37,118 nucleotides of DNA from an uncultured Dokdonia sp. (lineage in GTDB: Bacteria > Bacteroidota > Bacteroidia > Flavobacteriales > Flavobacteriaceae), in assembly GCA_913060645.1 (NCBI GenBank), contig CAJXSW010000016.1, forward strand, positions 1 through 37,118, read 5' to 3'. Positions 15,348 through 23,234 of this stretch are shown here, piece by piece. Below the pieces are notes generated by a model. The model did not search any database and had not been told where the DNA came from. It worked only from the letters and a program-made list of their open reading frames with translations. Made by a program: the position numbers and the translations under genes. Numbering within the stretch: position 1 is the first letter of the stretch; every line of letters starts with the position of its first letter.

Positions 15348-16055
15348 TTATTCTTCTGTGGAACCAGCTGTAATTTCGGCTATAAATCCATCAAGAGACT
15401 GTGCATCATCTACGTTGTAATCACCTATTTTGGTTCTTCTCAAAGCGCTTAAGTGAGCTCCACTTTTGAGTCCTTCTCCAAAATCAAATGCTAGGGATCT
15501 AATATATGTTCCTTTACTACAGCGCACTTTAAAATCTACTTCAGGCATTGCGATGCGAGTGATTTCAAAAGATGAGATATTAATCTCACGTTTAGGAATA
15601 TCTACTTCTTCTCCTGCTCGTGCAAATTCATACAAGCGTTTCCCCTCCTTTTTGAGTGCAGAAAATACTGGCGGGCGTTGCATGATGTTTCCTTGGTACG
15701 CTTTCGCGAAAGCGTAAATATCCTCATCAGTAATATGTTCTGTAGAAAAAGTTTGATCTACTTCTGTCTCAAGATCATAACTAGGCGTAGTACCACCTAA
15801 AACAATGGTGCCCGTATATTCCTTTTCTTGCCCAACGAACTCATGTAACCGCTTTGTAAACTTCCCCGTGCAAATAATCATAAGGCCAGTTGCCAAAGGA
15901 TCTAACGTACCTGCATGACCTACTTTTATCTTCTTTATATTAAGATTCTTACGTATAAGCCAGCGCACTTTGTTAACCAGCTGGAATGAGGTCCACTCTA
16001 ACGGTTTATCAAAAATGAGTACTTGCCCATCTTTATAATCTTGGTCTGTAAGCAT
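15348..16055 (-). CDS. truB: tRNA pseudouridine(55) synthase
   Basis: TruB makes pseudouridine 55 in the T-loop of tRNAs. The 235-residue protein shows the nucleophile Asp52 in GHAGTLDPLATG, the KPLEWTS start, the RPPVFSALKKEGKRLYEFAR region (127-146) and CSKGTYIRSLAFDFGE. It is shorter than proteobacterial TruB because it lacks a full PUA tail. Residues 114-120 (YAFAKAY) are encoded by a full 20-base palindromic repeat. In many Flavobacteriia truB follows ftsX, a DUF3098 gene and uppP in one run; here a plus-strand lyase gene interrupts that run. Confidence 0.95.
   Translation of the reverse strand: MLTDQDYKDGQVLIFDKPLEWTSFQLVNKVRWLIRKNLNIKKIKVGHAGTLDPLATGLMIICTGKFTKRLHEFVGQEKEYTGTIVLGGTTPSYDLETEVDQTFSTEHITDEDIYAFAKAYQGNIMQRPPVFSALKKEGKRLYEFARAGEEVDIPKREINISSFEITRIAMPEVDFKVRCSKGTYIRSLAFDFGEGLKSGAHLSALRRTKIGDYNVDDAQSLDGFIAEITAGSTEE
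15697..15716. repeat. Palindromic repeat inside truB, perfect 20-mer
   Basis: TACGCTTTCGCGAAAGCGTA lies in the truB coding sequence and is read as YAFAKAY just before the QGNIMQRPP motif. Confidence 0.92.
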
Positions 16056-16256
16056 AGCCAGCTTGGTTTTGTAGTTTTTGTTAGGGACTAGGAGGCAAAG
16101 TTATCAAGATAATGCTATTTAACTAGAAATATCACGCATAACTTATTATGCTTTTTATGATATCAAAATACTCTTATTGTGGTTTAATGATATATTTTTA
16201 TAAGAAATCACTTCCTTATCTCCGTAATAAATAAGAGATATACTTTAAAATAAGAT

Positions 16257-17138
16257 ATGTCCCAGTTGCAAAGAATTATTGTTTTAGTAGGTTTAAGTCT
16301 AATGTGTGCGCAATGTTCATCTAATGATGGGTCGTCTGATGATGCAGTGGAAGTTACTGTTCCTGTAGTTACACCCACAGATGAAACAGATGACGATGGT
16401 ACAACAGATGAAGACAATGCTCTAGACACCGAGGCCTTCTCATTTGAGTCAAATTTAGTTATAGAAAATAGTTTCAATACGGGTGGTTGTACACCTGGAC
16501 CTTGTGATACTGACGATGAAGATCTCGATGACATTTTTGAAAGTGGGCAGCCAGATGACGAGTATTTTTATTCTTCTAATAACGGAACTATTTTGAATTT
16601 GAAGTGCCAACTAGAAAAAGGAAGAAGAACCGAGTTTAAACAATCCTCAGAAGGTCCATTAACAACACCATCTCGCATGGAATTTGAAGCAGTATACTTA
16701 GATATTCCTACAGAAGGAATAACCATTGCGCAGGTTCATAATAGGGGAGGTAGTTCTAATAAGCCTTTCTTTAGACTTGAATTGCATAATGATGAACTAG
16801 AAACTGTCGTACGAAGAGATCCAGAAGTAAGCTCGAGTGATACAGAATTTGATAAAGATTTTTATTCTTTTGTCAATGGTGCAAACTATAATAGTGAGCC
16901 TTTAAAAATCATTATTGAAAAAGGTAATGGTGTTGTACATCTTATTGTAGCCCAGGGAGGTCAAACGCTTATAGATGAAACTTACAGCCCAGAGTTAGGT
17001 ACAAACTGGATAGAAGATAATGGTATTGCAAATGGATATTATCTTAAGGCTGGAATCTATAATCCAGCTGCAAACCATACTGAAGCTATTGAATTACAGT
17101 ATTCAATGTTTCACTTTACATCAGAAGACGAGAACTAG
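16257..17138 (+). CDS. PL7-family alginate-lyase-like lipoprotein
   Basis: The 293-residue protein has a signal ending near Cys20 (LMCAQC, an unusual lipobox with Gln at -1), an acidic Asp/Thr-rich linker (22-57), and a lyase-like domain from about 60. The three hallmark regions of polysaccharide lyase family 7 are present in order: RRTEFKQ at 123-129 (family RxELR), QVH at 159-161 (family QIH) and YYLKAGIYNP at 261-270 (family YFKAGxYNQ). PL7 enzymes cleave alginate by beta-elimination. The Leu-to-Phe and Arg-to-Lys changes in the first motif may alter specificity. It stands alone, in opposite direction, between uppP and truB. Confidence 0.82.
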   Translation: MSQLQRIIVLVGLSLMCAQCSSNDGSSDDAVEVTVPVVTPTDETDDDGTTDEDNALDTEAFSFESNLVIENSFNTGGCTPGPCDTDDEDLDDIFESGQPDDEYFYSSNNGTILNLKCQLEKGRRTEFKQSSEGPLTTPSRMEFEAVYLDIPTEGITIAQVHNRGGSSNKPFFRLELHNDELETVVRRDPEVSSSDTEFDKDFYSFVNGANYNSEPLKIIIEKGNGVVHLIVAQGGQTLIDETYSPELGTNWIEDNGIANGYYLKAGIYNPAANHTEAIELQYSMFHFTSEDEN

Positions 17139-17150
17139 AGATAGAACGTA

Positions 17151-17951
17151 TTAAGCTTGATTATAGATGGAAAATCCTATTGCAATTACTCCTACAATGA
17201 GACAGTAAATAGCAAACCAAGAGAGTTTACTTTTCTTAACCAGTTTAATCATCCACGTGCAAGCTACAAGTCCTGCTACAAAAGCTGCTACAAAGCCTAT
17301 TACTAGTACAGATACGTTACCCGTTTGTGTGGTAAGCGCTCCATCCATTAGGTCTTTTGCAATCTTCCCAAAAATAAGTGGGATCACCATTAAAAATGAA
17401 AAACGCGCTGCTTTGCTCTTATCATTACCCAATAACACAGAGGTAGATATAGTTGCTCCACTACGAGAAATACCTGGTATCATTGCTACTGCCTGAGACA
17501 CGCCAATTATAAATGCATTTGAAAAAGTAACATTCTTTTGAGTGTCTTTTGCTCTATCTGCGAAGTATAATAGTACCGCAGTTACAAGAAGCATACAGCC
17601 TACGAGCATGATATTTCCTCCAAAAAGCGCTTCTAGCTGTTCTTCAAAAAACAGCCCTACAATTACTGCAGGAATCATGGATAACACGATTTTTGCCGAA
17701 AATTGTGTTTCTTCATTCCACTTGAATGAAAACAATCCGCTCAAAATTTCTACAATATCTTTTCTAAAGACTACGATGGTAGAAAGTGCCGTGGCAAAGT
17801 GCACAACAACGGTAAACATCAAGCTTTCTTCTGGGACAGAAGTGTCTCCTAGGATTGCCTTCCCTAGTTCTAAATGACCACTAGAAGAAACTGGTAAAAA
17901 CTCTGTGAGTCCTTGAATGACACCAAGGATTAATGCGTCTAAGTTATCCAT
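17151..17951 (-). CDS. uppP: Undecaprenyl-diphosphatase
   Basis: This inner-membrane phosphatase (266 aa, about eight helices) recycles undecaprenyl diphosphate for peptidoglycan and O-antigen synthesis. The two signature motifs are QGLTEFLPVSSSGHL (13-27, including Glu17 and His26) and PGISRSGATIS. It follows the DUF3098 gene by 38 bases and ftsX further upstream, so it belongs to an envelope-division operon. It converges with the PL7 gene across 12 bases. Confidence 0.96.
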   Translation of the reverse strand: MDNLDALILGVIQGLTEFLPVSSSGHLELGKAILGDTSVPEESLMFTVVVHFATALSTIVVFRKDIVEILSGLFSFKWNEETQFSAKIVLSMIPAVIVGLFFEEQLEALFGGNIMLVGCMLLVTAVLLYFADRAKDTQKNVTFSNAFIIGVSQAVAMIPGISRSGATISTSVLLGNDKSKAARFSFLMVIPLIFGKIAKDLMDGALTTQTGNVSVLVIGFVAAFVAGLVACTWMIKLVKKSKLSWFAIYCLIVGVIAIGFSIYNQA

Positions 17952-17989
17952 AACCGCAAAGATAAGATTGTCGTTATAAGGGGCAAGTG

Positions 17990-18253
17990 TTACTTCCCTT
18001 TATTAGGGTTAAGTAGTATCGCATATACTTCTATACCAAAACCTATGAGAATCACAGCAGGTGCTAGACGTATACGTCTCCATGAGTAGATTTCAGGATT
18101 AAAAACATTAGGGTCGTCACTACCACCACCAGACATTAGTATAAAGCCTAAGGCAATCACGCCAAGTCCAATAAGCATCCAGGTAAAGTTCTTCTTACCA
18201 AAGATAAATTCGGTTTCTTGTTTAATGACTTCTTTACGTTTTTGTTCTCCCAT
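17990..18253 (-). CDS. DUF3098 small membrane protein
   Basis: The 87-residue protein has two membrane helices (about 24-42 and 60-80) joined by a loop with GGGSDDPNVFNPEIYSWRRI. This is the DUF3098 pattern, a Bacteroidota family of unknown function nearly always placed between ftsX and uppP. It lies 18 bases downstream of ftsX. The constant pairing suggests a role in division-linked cell wall synthesis, but this is inference from position only. Confidence 0.88.
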   Translation of the reverse strand: MGEQKRKEVIKQETEFIFGKKNFTWMLIGLGVIALGFILMSGGGSDDPNVFNPEIYSWRRIRLAPAVILIGFGIEVYAILLNPNKGK

Positions 18254-18271
18254 AGTAATACTTTTATACTG

Positions 18272-19150
18272 CTAGTAGTATAATTCGTCTGTGCGCAAAT
18301 TTAAGAAACGTTGTGTTGCAAGAAAGGTGCTAAACCAAGTAATCACGATACCCATCATAAATACACCTCCAAAAAGTGCTCCTAGTAGAAGTGGATCATC
18401 AAGTAATGTGAGTTGAGGAAAAGTCTTGTTTGCATAATACAATACTCCAGCCATCCCTGCTATAGCTATAAGCGCTCCTATAATCCCTAAACGCACACTT
18501 TTCCAAACGAAAGGCCTGCGTATAAATTTTTTAGTCGCTCCAACCATCTGCATGGTTTTTATGGTAAATCGCTTAGCATACACGGATAATCGTATAGAGC
18601 TATTAATAAGCAATACTGCTATAAAAGTGAATATCCCTGAGATAATGAGAATCCACAAGCTCATTTTCTTAATGTTGTCGTTAAGAAGTGAGATCAACGG
18701 CTTGTCATACGTCACTTCCTCAACAAAGTTTTTAGAAGCAATCTCTGCAGCAATTTCTGATACTTTCTCTGCTGAAACGTAATCTGCATTAAGATATAAA
18801 TCAATGCTATTTTGTAGGGGGTTTTCTCCAAGGTAGTCTACAAAATTTTCTCCTAAAGCCTCGCTATGTGCTTCAGCAGCTTCTTCTTTTGATACAAACT
18901 GTATAGATTTTGTGTATTCTGCCAGTGATAAAGACTTCTCAAGCTGCTTCATCTCCACATCTTTTGCTCCATCTTTAAAGTAAACACCTACTGCAATAGT
19001 CTCCTTAAAATAGTCGGCTACTTTTTTGGTGTTAAGTACTAGTAATCCTAGTATTCCCAGTAGAAATAGCACCAAAGCAATACTAATTACCACCGAAAAA
19101 TAGGAAGTAATTAATCGTCTTTTCTGGTATTTCTCAAAGGATGAACTCAT
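18272..19150 (-). CDS. ftsX: Cell division protein FtsX (ABC-type permease)
   Basis: The 292-residue protein has the FtsX layout: a cytoplasmic N-terminus (SSFEKYQKRRL), one membrane helix (about 15-38), a periplasmic domain (45-160) and three C-terminal helices with the MQMVGATKKFIRRPF segment typical of MacB/FtsX permeases. FtsX works with the ATPase FtsE to activate peptidoglycan hydrolases at the septum. No ftsE is nearby, as is usual in Bacteroidota. It is the first gene of the ftsX, DUF3098, uppP run. Confidence 0.93.
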   Translation of the reverse strand: MSSSFEKYQKRRLITSYFSVVISIALVLFLLGILGLLVLNTKKVADYFKETIAVGVYFKDGAKDVEMKQLEKSLSLAEYTKSIQFVSKEEAAEAHSEALGENFVDYLGENPLQNSIDLYLNADYVSAEKVSEIAAEIASKNFVEEVTYDKPLISLLNDNIKKMSLWILIISGIFTFIAVLLINSSIRLSVYAKRFTIKTMQMVGATKKFIRRPFVWKSVRLGIIGALIAIAGMAGVLYYANKTFPQLTLLDDPLLLGALFGGVFMMGIVITWFSTFLATQRFLNLRTDELYY

Positions 19151-19340
19151 CTGCTAGGGTTTTGAGTAAAAGTAGTAAATCCTACACACTCCGTTATCAA
19201 ACGTATAGATTCTGATTGTATTATTTTAAAAAATAATTTACAAGAAGAGATCACTCTCCATGCGAGAGCTAATTACAAGATATTTCTACCACTTAACATA
19301 ACAAACGACCTGTAATACTTTAAAACTAATAAGCAAAGAC

Positions 19341-21515
19341 TTATATAACTATCCTGCCTAAAGTAACCCTTGATGAATTTTCATTGAGGCTAAAAAACTT
19401 TACCTCCGTATTCTCTGTAGGCCTTCCCAAATCTTTAGTAATTGTCATTTTTAAAAATGAGTTTGGACTTCTTTCTTTCTTCTCGTCCATTAGAATATTG
19501 AAAAACCACTCTCCTTTCTCTGCATTTATAAGTTGAAATTCTTGAAATCTTGTATCACGTTTCAACTCATTATTCATTTCATTTTGACTCCTAAAACTAT
19601 CATGCTTCCATTGATGATAATTCTTTGTAGGATTAACAAATTGAAAGGAAAAATTCTCATTAGGCACATTCCACTCTAACGTTACAAGACCATCTAATGC
19701 TATTTTGGAAGGTTTAAAAGTAGAGAGGCTCCATGGTAATACAACGCTCGGAAACTTGTTATAAATCCCTCTAATTTCAGTTGTAATCGCCATTTTAAAA
19801 TCTTCAGAAAGTGGAAAGGTGCTTAAGATTTCTTCATAAAGTACACCTGCACTTTCAAAATCATTCAAATGTATGTAGCTTTTTGCAAGATCACGTTTAA
19901 GTTGCAAGGAACTAGGATACTCTTTAGAAAGTTTTGAAATCAGATTATGAGCATCAAGATGATACTTTTCTTTCTCAAATTTATAGGTCAATGCAATCAA
20001 TGCATCTTTATCAAATTCATAAACTTCTTCGATATTAGACAATACTCGCTTAGCTATTTCAAGTTGCCCTTTTGCTTTAAATGCATCAAATGCATCAAAA
20101 TAAAAATCTACATCACCACCTGCTATCAAACGTTCTTTCAAATAAACAGAGTAAGCCTCCTGAGACGCTATTAACTTAACTTTTATAGCATTGAAATTAT
20201 TGAGGTCAATAACTTTTAGATCCCCTTTCATTCTTCTAGTGGTTCCTCTACGACCACTTTTCTTTTCTTCCTTATTGATTATACCACTCTTAGTAGTAAT
20301 TAATACTACCCCATTTACAGCATTAGGTCCATAAATTGCAGTAGCAGCTAGACCTTTGAGGACCTTAACATCTTTAATAGTTGAAGGATCAATATATGAA
20401 TAATCTGTTTTACTACTTACTTGGCTTTGCTCAGTAATTATTCCGTCAATATAAACAACGGGATGATTTGTGTTTACGTATGAAGAAAAACCTCTTATTA
20501 TAGCACTTCCTAAATCTTGTTTACCTTGGTATTTTACACCTGGCACTTTACCAGATATAAGTTGGCCTACATCTGTATGTCCCGTCTTATATTGGTCTGA
20601 TGTTACTCTCACAATAGAATAACCTTTTGAACGATCTTCCTCCCAATATTCATTTTCCGGTAATCTTTCTTTTTCTTGTTTATCAGTAATAATAACTTCT
20701 TTAAGTTGATTCATTTTATTTCCAAAATCTAGCTGAATTTCCACATCGCCTTTATCTTCTATTTTTATAAGCTGTTCTTTACCTCTTACAGTTTTAACAC
20801 TTACTATATCCTTAGTGTAACTCTGATAAGTATACCAGCCATCCTTATTTGACCTTGTACTATTCTGTTGATCATAAATAGAACTTATTTGAGCTCCCTC
20901 AATAGCTCCATCCTCGTTGAAAATATAACCTGATACTGTGATTTCTTTTTTTAATGTGGATTCCGTTTGTTGTTTTTTTAAATATTTATCAACTATTTTT
21001 TTTGAAAAATCATTTACAACAATTTCGGATAGGTGTTCTTGATCTATATTATAAAGTGGCAAGTACTTTACTTTGACATCTTCAAGATTATTAGGTGTAC
21101 TATTTACAATGATAAGTTTATCCGAAAAGTCACCCATCTTAGGCAATTGATCTGAAAAGTAAAGGATCTTTCTAGATTGTCCTGATCTTAGAAGAATGTC
21201 AGGATGTTTAGTTGACCCATCATAATTAACCATTTTGAGAAAATCTAAAAATTCTCTGGTATTACTATTTACGTCCGAAAACATTTTTTTTTCTAAAACA
21301 GTATTAGCAAATACTGTTATTTCAATATCGTCAACTGAATTTATCCGAATATATTCTTCGAGTACATTAATCTCTAGATCAAGGTTTTTTTCAATCATAG
21401 AAAATGAAGCATCCCAATAAACGGAAAGTTTATTAGGCGCTTCTTGAGACAAAACCGTTAAAGTGAGTATAAGAAAGAAGCTAAGTAGTATAGATTTTTT
21501 AAATATAGTTATCAT
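19341..21515 (-). CDS. Barrel-less TonB-plug protein with VWA-like, regulatory and TPR-like segments
   Basis: The 724-residue protein has a Sec signal (1-24). Residues 29-155 resemble a von Willebrand A domain, with DxSxS at Asp35/Ser37/Ser39. Residues 190-265 fit a carboxypeptidase-regulatory-like beta domain. Residues 296-412 are a clear TonB-dependent receptor plug (VGQLISGKVPGV, IRGFSSYVN, VVYIDG, KVLKGLAATAIYGPNAVNGV). Residues 440-585 are helical and TPR-like, and the C-terminal 130 residues look beta-rich. No outer-membrane barrel or terminal beta signal follows the plug, so it cannot be a transporter itself. It is the only gene in its stretch; 19151-19340 downstream holds nothing recognisable. 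Confidence 0.75.
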   Translation of the reverse strand: MITIFKKSILLSFFLILTLTVLSQEAPNKLSVYWDASFSMIEKNLDLEINVLEEYIRINSVDDIEITVFANTVLEKKMFSDVNSNTREFLDFLKMVNYDGSTKHPDILLRSGQSRKILYFSDQLPKMGDFSDKLIIVNSTPNNLEDVKVKYLPLYNIDQEHLSEIVVNDFSKKIVDKYLKKQQTESTLKKEITVSGYIFNEDGAIEGAQISSIYDQQNSTRSNKDGWYTYQSYTKDIVSVKTVRGKEQLIKIEDKGDVEIQLDFGNKMNQLKEVIITDKQEKERLPENEYWEEDRSKGYSIVRVTSDQYKTGHTDVGQLISGKVPGVKYQGKQDLGSAIIRGFSSYVNTNHPVVYIDGIITEQSQVSSKTDYSYIDPSTIKDVKVLKGLAATAIYGPNAVNGVVLITTKSGIINKEEKKSGRRGTTRRMKGDLKVIDLNNFNAIKVKLIASQEAYSVYLKERLIAGGDVDFYFDAFDAFKAKGQLEIAKRVLSNIEEVYEFDKDALIALTYKFEKEKYHLDAHNLISKLSKEYPSSLQLKRDLAKSYIHLNDFESAGVLYEEILSTFPLSEDFKMAITTEIRGIYNKFPSVVLPWSLSTFKPSKIALDGLVTLEWNVPNENFSFQFVNPTKNYHQWKHDSFRSQNEMNNELKRDTRFQEFQLINAEKGEWFFNILMDEKKERSPNSFLKMTITKDLGRPTENTEVKFFSLNENSSRVTLGRIVI

Positions 21516-21570
21516 AGTTGCTTATTTATAAAGTTTGTAAGTTTCCTTATCACACATCAAAATCTTTAAT

Positions 21571-22521
21571 TTACAGAAAGAGATCACTCTCCACATACGC
21601 ATCTATTACACGCTGCTCGCCTTCCTTCCCTTTTATACTATTGCCATGCTCCATTCCTAAAATTCCTTTGAAATCTCGGCTATGAATGTATTTAAATACA
21701 TTTTTATAGTTAATCTCTCCAGAGGTAGGCTCATTGCGCCCAGGGTTATCTCCTATCTGGAAATAAGCAATCTCGTCCCAGCACTGCTCTATGTTAGGAA
21801 TCAAGTTTCCTTCTTGAATTTGCTGATGGTAAATATCAAATAGAATCTTGCACGACGGACTATCTACTGCTTTACAAATTTGATATGCTTGCGGTGACTT
21901 AGATAAAAAGAGTCCTGGGTGATTTCTAAAATTTAATGGTTCAAGCACCATTACAATTCCATGTGGTTCTAGAATCGCTGCAGCTTGTTTTAAAGTCTCT
22001 ACCACGTTTGCCGTTTGATATGCCATGTCTTGACGCATATCCACATGACCAGGTACGACTGTCATCCACTTTGCATTTACACGTTTGGCAACAGTAACAG
22101 ATTTCTTAATATCACCTAGAAACTCTTCTCTCCATTCTTGCTTTCCGCTCGCTAGATGAGGTGTTGTCCAGTATATTTTATGAGCTACAAAAACTCCCAT
22201 AGTCATCCCGCGTTCTTTCATAACAAGTGCCATAGCCTCTTGTTCGGCAATGGGACGGTTGCGCATCTCATTATCTTCGAAGGCGGTAAATCCCTGATCT
22301 GCCATAAAGTTGAGCTGATCGATCACATTTTCGCCAGCGAGCTCTTTAAACATACCTACATGTGGAGCATAGTTGAGATTAAAAGAGTATGCTCCATTTT
22401 TCGCTTTCGCGAAAGCGGAAACATCTCCTATCCCATTAATCATAGCGTTTACCCCAATACTACCTAAACCTAAAAAGGAACCCGTGAGAGCTCCTTTTTG
22501 TATAAATTTCCTTCTGTCCAT
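21571..22521 (-). CDS. Tat-exported hydroxypyruvate-isomerase-like TIM-barrel protein
   Basis: The 316-residue protein starts with a twin-arginine signal (RRKFIQKGALTG). The mature part is a xylose-isomerase-like TIM barrel with the metal-site features of the hydroxypyruvate isomerase/epimerase group: VLEPLNFRNHPG, ILFDIYHQQIQEGN (metal-ligand Asp and His), FQIGDNPGRNEPTSGEINY and MEHGNS. A periplasmic location is implied. The codons for residues 36-40 (AFAKA) carry the palindromic repeat in the linker after the signal. It is downstream of the GMC oxidoreductase and its small subunit on the same strand, so it probably handles an oxidised sugar they produce. Confidence 0.85.
   Translation of the reverse strand: MDRRKFIQKGALTGSFLGLGSIGVNAMINGIGDVSAFAKAKNGAYSFNLNYAPHVGMFKELAGENVIDQLNFMADQGFTAFEDNEMRNRPIAEQEAMALVMKERGMTMGVFVAHKIYWTTPHLASGKQEWREEFLGDIKKSVTVAKRVNAKWMTVVPGHVDMRQDMAYQTANVVETLKQAAAILEPHGIVMVLEPLNFRNHPGLFLSKSPQAYQICKAVDSPSCKILFDIYHQQIQEGNLIPNIEQCWDEIAYFQIGDNPGRNEPTSGEINYKNVFKYIHSRDFKGILGMEHGNSIKGKEGEQRVIDAYVESDLFL
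22402..22417. repeat. Palindromic repeat inside the Tat-exported isomerase gene
   Basis: CGCTTTCGCGAAAGCG encodes AFAKA in the linker just after the Tat signal peptide, where extra residues would be tolerated. Confidence 0.88.
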
Positions 22522-22588
22522 AACTTATTAAAATTCTTGCAACATTGTCATTTATAGCATTCCATTTATTAATTACATCTGGTGTAAT

Positions 22589-23233
22589 TTATAGAGAATA
22601 TGTCTTTCCTCCTGTTGCTTCCTCTAGTGGCAAGCAACCTACTTGTTTACCTGGAATAGGCTCATAAGCGAGTACATTTTCTCCTATTTCTTCTGAGGCT
22701 TTCCATCCCCATATAGTCATTCCTCTTATATTTCCTAAAAGGCTAAAAGAACCAGCATCTGGATCTACTTTTACCGTCTTATCATTCTCATAAACTTGAT
22801 AGAACTCACCTAAACCTTTATTGTAAATAGCTTGTTCTTCTTGAGATGCATTAAGATACTTTGTGAGTAAGGCATCATAATCTTCTGCTTCCGCCTCTTC
22901 AAATGTCTTTCCAGTTGCGTCTTGCAATCTATTTGCAAGTGCGTCAAACCCTGCTAGAATTTGCGTTTTACCTTCTGCATCTACTGCTTGATTCCAGTAA
23001 GTATCTATAAACTTGTGTACACCTACATCTACCGCTCCTGGGATCATCTCGTCAGAAGGAATAATAAGATCTACCATATGGCGCAATGCTTTACCTTGAG
23101 ACTTGCTTAAAAATACAGGCTCAAACACAGGTCCATCTGCTTTACAACTTTGTAAAAGGCTCAATATCGTAGGTGTTGCAACAAGTGCTACTCCACCTAA
23201 TCCTAAGTTCTTTATTAATTGTCTTCTATTCAT
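22589..23233 (-). CDS. Gluconate 2-dehydrogenase subunit 3-family protein (GMC small subunit)
   Basis: The 214-residue protein has a twin-arginine signal (MNRRQLIKNLGLGG) ending in a lipobox-like LLQSC (Cys30), so it is probably exported folded and lipid-anchored. The body matches the gluconate_2-dh3 family, the small subunit of GMC-type sugar dehydrogenases. The start is set at ATG 23233, two bases after the GMC stop; a longer frame to 23278 would overlap that gene and bury the Tat motif. The GMC subunit has no signal of its own, so this subunit probably carries it across the membrane. Confidence 0.88.
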   Translation of the reverse strand: MNRRQLIKNLGLGGVALVATPTILSLLQSCKADGPVFEPVFLSKSQGKALRHMVDLIIPSDEMIPGAVDVGVHKFIDTYWNQAVDAEGKTQILAGFDALANRLQDATGKTFEEAEAEDYDALLTKYLNASQEEQAIYNKGLGEFYQVYENDKTVKVDPDAGSFSLLGNIRGMTIWGWKASEEIGENVLAYEPIPGKQVGCLPLEEATGGKTYSL

Positions 23234-23234
23234 C

